A stretch of 64,000 nt of DNA from Okapia johnstoni (lineage: Eukaryota > Chordata > Mammalia > Artiodactyla > Giraffidae): the NCBI GenBank assembly GCA_024291935.2, contig CM044320.1, positions 33,634,001-33,698,000 on the forward strand. The letters are read 5' to 3'. The stretch's first letter is position 1. Each line of letters begins with the position of its first letter. A program made the translations under genes and the position numbers. The notes under the pieces were generated by a model that saw only the letters and a program-made list of their open reading frames with translations, did no database searches and was not told the DNA's origin. This document shows, piece after piece, positions 57,526 to 64,000 of the stretch.

Positions 57526-57641
57526 CAATAGACTGAAGTATAAATCAGATTGCTAGCTTTTTTTTTTTTAAGTAGAGCTATCTGACTGCCTTAAAAAAAA
57601 AAGAAAATAACTAGCAATCTGATTTATACATCAGTCTATTG
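57526..57641. repeat. Near-palindrome at the 5' edge of a BovB
   Basis: The left arm 57526-57556 is the reverse complement of the right arm 57611-57641 with one mismatch in 31. Inside the arms a T run faces an A run, leaving a loop of about 20 bases (gtagagctatctgactgcc). Confidence 0.92.
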
Positions 57642-58085
57642 TTTTTCCAGTAGTCATGTATGGATGTGAGAGTTGAACTATAAAGAAAGCTGAGTGCCAA
57701 ATAATTGATGTTTTTGAGCTGTGGTGTTGGAGAAGACTCTTGAGAGTCCCTTGGACAGGAAGGAGATCCAACCAGTCTATCCTAAAGGAGATCAGTCCTG
57801 AATATTCATTGGAAGGACTGATGCTGAAGCTGAAACTCCAATACTTTGGTCATCTGGTGTGAAGAACTGACTCGTTTGAAAAGACCTGATGCTGGGAAAG
57901 ACTGAAGGCAGGAGGAGAAGGGGACAACAGAGGATGAGATGGTTGGATGGCATCACCAACTCAATGGACATGAATTTGAGCAAGCTCCAGGAGTTGGGGA
58001 TGGACAGGGAAGCCTGGTGTGCTGCAGTCTCTGGGGTCACAAAGTGTTGGACGTGACTGAGTGACTGAACTATACTGACCTAACT
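57642..58085 (+). mobile_element. BovB LINE 3' part
   Basis: It begins 'tttttccagtagtcatgtat' directly after the palindrome and ends at 'gactgagtgactgaactata'. About 440 bases. Confidence 0.92.
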
Positions 58086-58554
58086 GCCAAGCACTCCAGG
58101 CCACTTGGACTATCTGGTCCATTTGTTCTACCTTCCATAGGAATGTCTACTTGGGTAATAAAAGAGTTCAGAAGAGAGTGATCACTGTGGGCTTCACATG
58201 TGAAGTAGAATGTCTGCTAGTTTAGAGCAGAGAGGAGGAGGAAGACATTTCAGGTTTGGAGAGGGAATCTTGGAAGTTAGGGAGTAAAAGGCAATTGGCT
58301 AGCTTGGCCAGGGAACTGAATTTATAGAGAAGAGGTAGTGATTTCCAGGTGATGAGACCATGCAAACAAAGTCATGGGCCAAGGAATGCTCTGCATATGG
58401 GGAGAAGTGAAATGCCAAGTAGGAGGTATACCCAGCTGGGTTTGGTTTACCAATGGTATGGTAATTTTTTAAGGCAGTATGGTAAATTTCTGAGTCACAT
58501 CGTAAAGTCATAGGTCTTTTATATTATTCTGTAATATAATATTTTTACTTTTAC
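58086..58554. other. Intron, no recognised element
   Basis: No exon or named repeat was seen. Confidence 0.5.
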
Positions 58555-58874
58555 CAATGAAAGTGAAAAGTGAAATTTGCTTAGTTGTGTGACTCATTGA
58601 AACCCCATGGCCTATACAGTGCATGGAATTCTCCAGGCCAGAATGCTGGAGTGGGTAGCCTTTCCCTTCTCCAGGGGATCTTCCCAACCCACGGATCAAA
58701 TCCAGGTCTCCCGCATTGCAGGTGGATTCTTTACCAGCAGCCACAAGGGAAGTACAAGAATACTGGAGTGGGTAGCCTGTCCCTTCTCCAGCAGATCTTC
58801 CCAACCCAGGAATCGAACTGGGGTCTCTGCATTGCAAGTGGATTCTTTACCAACTGAGCTGCCCAGGAAGCCCA
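58555..58874 (-). mobile_element. Bov-tA SINE with a partial tandem copy of its 5' half
   Basis: A reversed Bov-tA (58555-58754) is followed by a second, partial unit (about 58756-58874) that repeats 'aatactggagtgggtagcc' to 'gagctgcccaggaagccc'. So the tRNA-like half is present twice, with some divergence between the units. Confidence 0.9.
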
Positions 58875-59167
58875 TTTTTTTCCCCTTTACCACTTTTACC
58901 AATGATTAAGTTTAAATAAAATGTTAGTTATTAGGTGTGTGTATGTGATTTGTGTGTATCCAAATATGGGTCTGTGTGTGTGTACTTTTTTTTTGTTTAC
59001 AAGTTTTACTCTGCTTTTAACACTAAGGTAACTTCACCCAGTGTAGTTGATGTATCCAACCTTAAGAAAAAGCCACTTTAACCAAAGAAACAGTATCATT
59101 TGTTTGTTTGAGGAAACATAGAAATAACATGATACTGATTTTAAATGAACTTCTACCTTATAAATAG

Positions 59168-59285
59168 GCTAGTTTGATTGGACAAAGCTTATTTGACTTC
59201 TTACATCCAAAAGATATTTCCAAAGTAAAGGAACAACTTTCTTCCTCTGATATTTCACCCAGAGAGAAGATAATAGATGACAAGG
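59168..59285 (+). CDS. BMAL2: BMAL2 coding exon: middle of PAS-A
   Basis: A 118-base exon, acceptor 'ttataaatag', donor '|gtaagtactc'. It starts at a codon boundary and encodes [16 protein letters not shown], then [18 protein letters not shown] and [14 protein letters not shown] is the PAS signature seen in all BMAL proteins. The last base begins a codon completed in the next exon (G|CT, Ala). Confidence 0.96.
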
Positions 59286-60042
59286 GTAAGTACTCATTTC
59301 AGCCTTCTTATCATTTTATGGAAATATAATTCTTACTTAAAAGTACAGCAATATAGTTTTTTGAAAAGTTAGCTAATTATAGTTTTATCAAGGGGAGATT
59401 TATTTAGTAACTTTATAATCATCAACCTCAGTTTTAAAAATATCGCTATATAGAGAATTCATGTATCAAAGCAAATATATGAAGATGCTTTTGGGAAAAT
59501 GTGATTACTTCATATTCTCTAGTTTTCACATGCTAATAAAATCTTTATTGGAAAGTGTCATTTGGGATAAAAAAATTGCTGGAGTTTTTTATTATTTTGT
59601 TGTTTGCTGAGGGATAACTATTCTCTTTCTCAAATGTGTTAGGTCTTCTCAATGTGAAAGACCTTATATAATTGTTCTTGGGAAGTATACATATTCTGTA
59701 TCTTTTCCAGAAATACTTCTTTTCTCTGAAACTGCTTATTGCCTAATAATTGTTTATCATATAAAAATAACAATGTTTTATGCCACTGATACTATTTTAG
59801 TTAAGTTTTTTCATGCGATTTTTATTTCATTTAAGTTATCTTTACTATCTGCCCCCCTGGGGGAAAATATAAAGATAAACTGCAAGTGATTATAATACAT
59901 TTTTTGGTGTGTTTCACTTTGGGGTTTGCTGTACAATGATGTCAGTAACCATAGATGACCAGAACACATGAGGAAATACACTTAAAAATTATTTGAAAAC
60001 ATTACTTTCTTCCTATTCTCTTGCCTCCTTGCACTATGAAAG
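59286..60042. other. BMAL2 intron, free of recognised repeats
   Basis: The shortest BMAL2 intron seen (757 bases) and the only one without a SINE or LINE that I could recognise. Confidence 0.6.
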
Positions 60043-60186
60043 CTGCTTTGCAAGTTCACAGTAATTTCCACACAAGTAAGAGTCGTGTGTATTCTGGCTC
60101 AAGACGATCTTTTTTCTGTCGAATCAAGAGTTGCAAAATCTCTGTCAAAGAAGAGCATGAATACTTACTCAACTCAAAGAAGAAAG
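60043..60186 (+). CDS. BMAL2: BMAL2 coding exon: PAS-A continued, last exon in the window
   Basis: A 144-base exon, acceptor 'gcactatgaaag', donor '|gtatcatc'. The first two bases complete Ala; translation is ALQVHSNFHTSKSRVYSG, then SRRSFFCRIKSCKIS and VKEEHEYLLNSKKK. GSRRSFFCRIK is a hallmark of BMAL PAS-A. It ends one base into a Glu codon. The next exon should encode a segment around KFYTIHCTGY; it is not present before 64000, so the rest of PAS-A, PAS-B and the C-terminus lie downstream of the window. Confidence 0.96.
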
Positions 60187-60281
60187 GTATCATCTTTTTG
60201 AAATATCAAGTGATTTGAGGCATGGATGTAAAATTAATGTCCTAATATTTTCTATAAAAATAATAAGCTCTATGGTCAAGG

Positions 60282-60716
60282 TAGGCTATGGTTTTTCCAG
60301 TAGTCATGTATGGATGTGAGAGTTGGACTATAAAGAAAGCTGAGCACCTTTTGAACTGTGGTGTTAGAGAAGACTCTTAAGAGTCCCTTGGACTGCAAGG
60401 AGATCCAACAAGTCCATCCTAAAGAAAATCAGTCCTGAATATTCATTGGAAGGACTGATGTTGAAACTGAAACTCCAATACTTTGGCCACCTGATATAAA
60501 GAACTGACTCACTGGGAAAGACCCTGATGCTGGGAAAGATTGAAAGCGGAAGGAGAAGGGGACGACAGAGGATGAGATGGTTGGATGGCATCACCGACTC
60601 AATGGACATGAGTTTGGGTAAACTCCAGAAGTTGGTGATGGACAGGGAGGTCTGGTGTGCTGCAGTCCATAGGGTCGCAAAGAGTTGGTCACGACTGAGT
60701 GACTGAACTGAACTGA
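60282..60716 (+). mobile_element. BovB LINE 3' part, with exact target-site duplication
   Basis: It starts 'taggctatggtttttccag' and ends in the ctgaactgaactga terminus. The direct repeat atggtcaagg at 60272-60281 and 60717-60726 is perfect. It lies less than 100 bases after an exon donor. Confidence 0.95.
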
Positions 60717-60726
60717 ATGGTCAAGG

Positions 60727-61213
60727 GAAATACTGAGGTCAAAAGCATTTATTTATCCAATAATTATGGCTCTGGTGAATCAATTCCATGTTGAATAGAT
60801 CCAGTTATAAATCAATCACCTAATCTACACAGCAATCCCTATGAGAGAAAACATGGCGGCCAATGCAACCACCTCAACACAGCCGAAATCTCTTTGATGT
60901 TTGATGCAAGTTGTAACTTGAGTAGAGGCTAACATTATCAAGGTTTGCAAGTGTTTTAAGGATTGCCAAATTAGTTTATCTCTCCTTCTGGGAAAAGCAG
61001 ATTTTCCACATGTACTTATTCAGTACTAATATTTCAGTCATCTCTTTGTCATGGTGCATGGCTAGTACACCGTATAACCATTTAACTTGCGTAAAACCGG
61101 ATCTCACCCCCTGGCCTAGCATCTTACTCTTTGCTTCTAAACCTTGCAACCCCACAAGGTTGATTTTCAACCTGTCTATTCTTTTTGCTTTTAACTCTAA
61201 GTATGAGATTCTC
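60727..61213. other. Intron, no recognised element
   Basis: No exon or named repeat was seen. Scanned for the next BMAL2 exon without success. Confidence 0.5.
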
Positions 61214-61425
61214 TGGGCTTCCCAGGTGGCTCAGTAGTAAAGAATTCGCCAGTAATGCAGGAGATGTGGGTTCAATCTCTGGGTCAGGAAGATCCTCTGG
61301 AGTAGGAAATGGTAACCTACCCCAATATTCTTGCCTGGAGAATCCCATGGACAGCAGAGCATAGTGGGCTACAGTCCATAGGGTAGCAAAGAGTCAGACA
61401 TGACTGGAGTGACCTAGCACACATG
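61214..61425 (+). mobile_element. Bov-tA SINE
   Basis: 'gggcttcccaggtggctcag' to 'gactggagtgacctagcac', complete. Confidence 0.93.
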
Positions 61426-61431
61426 CACACA

Positions 61432-61745
61432 TGGACTGAATTGTGTCCCTAAAATTCATATGTTGAAGCCCAGTGTGGTATTATTTGGATAGGACCTTTG
61501 AGATATAATTAGATTTAGATGAAGCCATGAGGGTGGGGTCCTCATGCTATATTTAGCACCCTTCTAAGAGGGGAGCCTAGAAGATTTGTAGTCTGTGAGC
61601 ACACAGTGAATTGATAGCTATCTGCAAGCCAGAAGTCAACTATGCTGCCATCCTGATCTCAGAACCACAGGCTCCAGAACTGTGAGGAGATACATTTCTG
61701 TTGTTTAAGCCACTCAGCCTGTAGTGCTTATTATCGGGGGCCCAG
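61432..61745 (+). mobile_element. MLT1-type LTR (ERVL-MaLR)
   Basis: 'tggactgaattgtgtcccta', 'attcatatgttgaagcccag', 'ccatgagggtggggtcctca', 'ctccagaactgtgaggagat' and 'ttgtttaagccactcagcc' are in MLT1 order. This is an old solitary LTR without an internal region. Confidence 0.75.
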
Positions 61746-62042
61746 CTGACCAAGAAAGCAAACAACTTGGATAATTTTCTCTGTGGTAATTCTCATAAGT
61801 ATCTCTGAAAAGGCTCTGCAGTGAGAACCAAAGGAATCTGGGCTTTGCTGAAAATAAATGTATGTTTATTAAATTGGCATATTACAATTTATCTTGAAAA
61901 ATGGAACTACAAGTCACAAATCAGTGGTAGGACTCTACCTTGTCTAGGCTTGTCCTATCTTTCACCTTGAATTTTCATTTCAGTTTTTGTCAAATTCTAG
62001 GACAGCACATGACTGAATATATACAGTTAGTCATTGACAATA

Positions 62043-62243
62043 GGGCTTCCCTAGTACCTCAGGAATAAAGAATTCACCTGCCAATACAGGAGATGAGGGT
62101 TGGATCCCTGGATTCAGAAGAGAATGGCAACCCCTCCAGTATTCTTGCCTGGAAAATCCCATGAACAGAGGAGCCTGGCAAGCTATAGTCCATGGGGTCA
62201 CAAAGAGTCAGACATGACTTAGCGACTAAGCAACACCACCACC
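62043..62243 (+). mobile_element. Bov-tA SINE
   Basis: 'gggcttccctagtacctcag' to 'catgacttagcgactaagc'. 'cattgaca' on both sides is the likely target duplication. Confidence 0.92.
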
Positions 62244-62759
62244 ACAACATTGACATTAATATTAGAGGTATAATACTTTCTGTGTCTGATCTTTTAACTC
62301 TTTGTAAAGATACCAAAAGGAAAATGAGACATCCTCTGTGAAACTACATGGTCCTGTTACAGCATTCTGAAGCAGTCTTATAAATACTGAATCCTAAGCA
62401 AAAACACATGTGTACAGTTGTAGGTTAAAAAAAAATGCAAGCAGTATTCTTGAAGAATGTAATAGTCAAACTTTAGTCCTTCCATGTGGTTTCTAGAAGG
62501 ATTTTTAAAAATTTTAAGTGTTAGAGATTTGTAGAAGAAGCAGGGGAATTTTCTTTCCTTTGAAATAAATATTGACAGTCCTACTGGGAAAAATACAGTT
62601 ATTTCAAGAATATCTGGTAAATGGTCAATTAGAGCTAATTTATGGTTGAATTCTGTGATGAGTTAAAAAACTGACATATTGTTTAAGTTCCTCCAGTGTC
62701 CCAGGGTCTTATAACAGACCCTGCTTCAAAACAGCCATGTTGGTGGATAGGCTTTAAGA
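62244..62759. other. Intron, no recognised element
   Basis: No exon or named repeat was seen. Confidence 0.5.
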
Positions 62760-62870
62760 CAGAGTAGAAAGAGCCTGGGTTCCGAATTCAGTAGAATTTT
62801 AATGTCGGGTATGCTGCTTAACAATCGTGTGACTTTAGGCAAGTTTCTCTCAATATATGGAAAATGGATG
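62760..62870 (+). mobile_element. MIR fragment
   Basis: 'agagcctgggttccgaattc' and 'gtgtgactttaggcaagttt' fit the MIR 5' and core parts. Confidence 0.55.
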
Positions 62871-62872
62871 GG

Positions 62873-62988
62873 TGGACTGAATTGTGCTCCTCCTAAATCC
62901 ACATGTAGAAGCCCTTACTCGCAACATGACTGTAAATTTGGAGTTAAGGGCTTTAAAGAGGTAATTAAGGTTAAGTGAGGTCATAAGC
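62873..62988 (+). mobile_element. MLT1-type LTR, 5' piece
   Basis: 'tggactgaattgtgctcctc', 'aatccacatgtagaagccc' and 'gaggtaattaaggttaag' match the MLT1 start. It is interrupted by the following Bov-A2 at 'gtcataag'. Confidence 0.65.
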
Positions 62989-63258
62989 TGGAGAAGGAAA
63001 TGGCAACCCACTCCAGTATTCTTGCCCAGAGAATCCCGTGGACAGAGGAGCCTGGTGGGCTGCTGTCCATAGGGTCGCACAGAGTCGGACACAACTGAAG
63101 TGACTTAGCATGCATACATGCGTTGAAGAAGGAAATAGCAACCCACTCCAGTATTCTTGCCTGGAGAGTCCCAGGGACAGAGGAGCCTGGTGGGCGGCCA
63201 TCTATAGGGTCGCACAGAGTCAGACACGACTGAAGCGCCTTAGCAGCAGCAGTAGCAG
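62989..63258 (+). mobile_element. Bov-A2 SINE (dimer)
   Basis: Two A units: 'ctggagaaggaaatggcaac' to 'cacaactgaagtgacttagc', then 'gaagaaggaaatagcaaccc' to 'cacgactgaagcgccttagc', ending in a gcagcagcag-like tail. 'tcataag' is repeated on both sides. Confidence 0.92.
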
Positions 63259-63267
63259 GGATCATAA

Positions 63268-64000
63268 GCTATTCAGTCGCTCAGTTGTTTCTGATTCTCT
63301 GGACTGCAACACCCCAGGCTTCCCTGTCCTTCACTATCTCCCCGAGTATGCTCGAACTCACATCCATTGAGTCGGTGATACTATCCAACCATCTTCTCCT
63401 GCTACCCTCAATCTTTCCCAGCATCAGGGTCTTTTTCAGCGAGTCAGCTCTTCCCTTCAGGTGGCCAAAGGATTGGAGCTTCAGCTTCAGCATCAATCTT
63501 TCCAATTTATACTCAGAGTTGATTTCCCTTAGGATTGATTGGTTTGATCTCCTTGCTGTCCAAGGGACTCTCAAGAGTCTTCTCCAGCACTACAATTCAA
63601 AAGCATCAACTCAGGCACTCAGCCTTCTTCATAGTCCAACTCTCAATCCATATGTGACTACTGGAAAAACCATAGCCTTGACTATATGGACCTTTGTCTG
63701 CAAAGTGATGTCTCTGCTTTTTAATATGCTGTCTAGGTCTGTCATAGCTTTCCTTCTAAGGAGCAAGCATATTTTAATTTCATGACTACAGTCACTGTCC
63801 ACAGTGATTTTGAAGCCCAAGAAAATAAAATCTGCCACTGTTTCCACTTTTTTCCCCCTCTATTTGCCATGAAGTAATGGGACTGGATGCCATGATCTTT
63901 GTTTTTTGAATGTTGAGTTTTAGGCCACCTTTTTCACTCTCCTTTCACTTTCATCAAGAGGCTCTTTAGTTCCTCTTCGCTTTCTGCCATTAGGGTCATA
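63268..64000 (-). mobile_element. BovB LINE, cut by the window end
   Basis: The reversed 3' terminus is near 63268 ('attcagtcgctcagttgttt'). It continues through 'cagacctttgttggcaaag'-like sequence to the reverse transcriptase region at 64000. It has several stops. Confidence 0.92.

Noticed and set aside
60021..60218. Open frame beginning before and ending after the PAS-A exon
   Set aside because: Only 60043-60186 has splice borders and BMAL2 similarity; the ends are intron.
1..64000. CRISPR arrays, operons, ribosome binding sites, phage or insertion-sequence genes
   Set aside because: The window is mammalian nuclear DNA; regular short spaced repeats and prokaryotic gene layout are absent.

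Overview
The window is ruminant nuclear DNA, most likely cattle or a close relative. The diagnosis rests on repeats: dozens of Bov-tA/Bov-A SINEs, cetartiodactyl tRNA-Glu-type (CHR) SINEs, and many 5'-truncated BovB (RTE-class) LINEs, laid over older MIR, L1, MLT1, hAT and Tigger copies. No bacterial or viral gene, CRISPR array or standalone RNA gene is visible. Nearly all long open frames lie inside repeats.

The one host gene is BMAL2 (ARNTL2), a bHLH-PAS circadian transcription factor, on the + strand. Seven coding exons are seen: 33915-34065, 37055-37156, 48914-49071, 54466-54545, 56279-56371, 59168-59285 and 60043-60186. Each has AG/GT borders, their phases join without a break, and together they give about 282 codons. 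They cover the basic N-terminal tail, the bHLH domain and the first part of PAS-A. The first coding exon and everything after the first part of PAS-A lie outside the window. Positions 1-33914 are therefore probably intron 1 or 5' flank, and 60187-64000 is the start of a downstream intron.

Layout: 1-18500 is SINE-rich non-coding DNA with MIR, hAT and Tigger relics. 18500-32700 is dominated by BovB copies (18.5-20.4, 21.0-21.2, 23.5-24.3, 26.2-27.6 and 30.3-32.7 kb) and an old antisense L1. 33.9-64 kb is the BMAL2 exon region, whose introns carry more BovB and Bov-tA and several rearranged structures. The most unusual are a ~350-bp-armed inverted repeat at 45.8-47.1 kb, a head-to-head BovB junction at 44.79 kb and a short near-palindrome at 57.5 kb. 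I do not see a novel multi-gene system here; the interest lies in BMAL2 exon structure and in repeat rearrangements.

Strand convention for repeats: '+' means the element reads 5'->3' along the given strand. Bov-tA on '+' starts with its tRNA-like head and ends at the 'gactgagcgactaa'-type tail. Repeat names are from recognition by eye, so subfamily names and exact edges are approximate.
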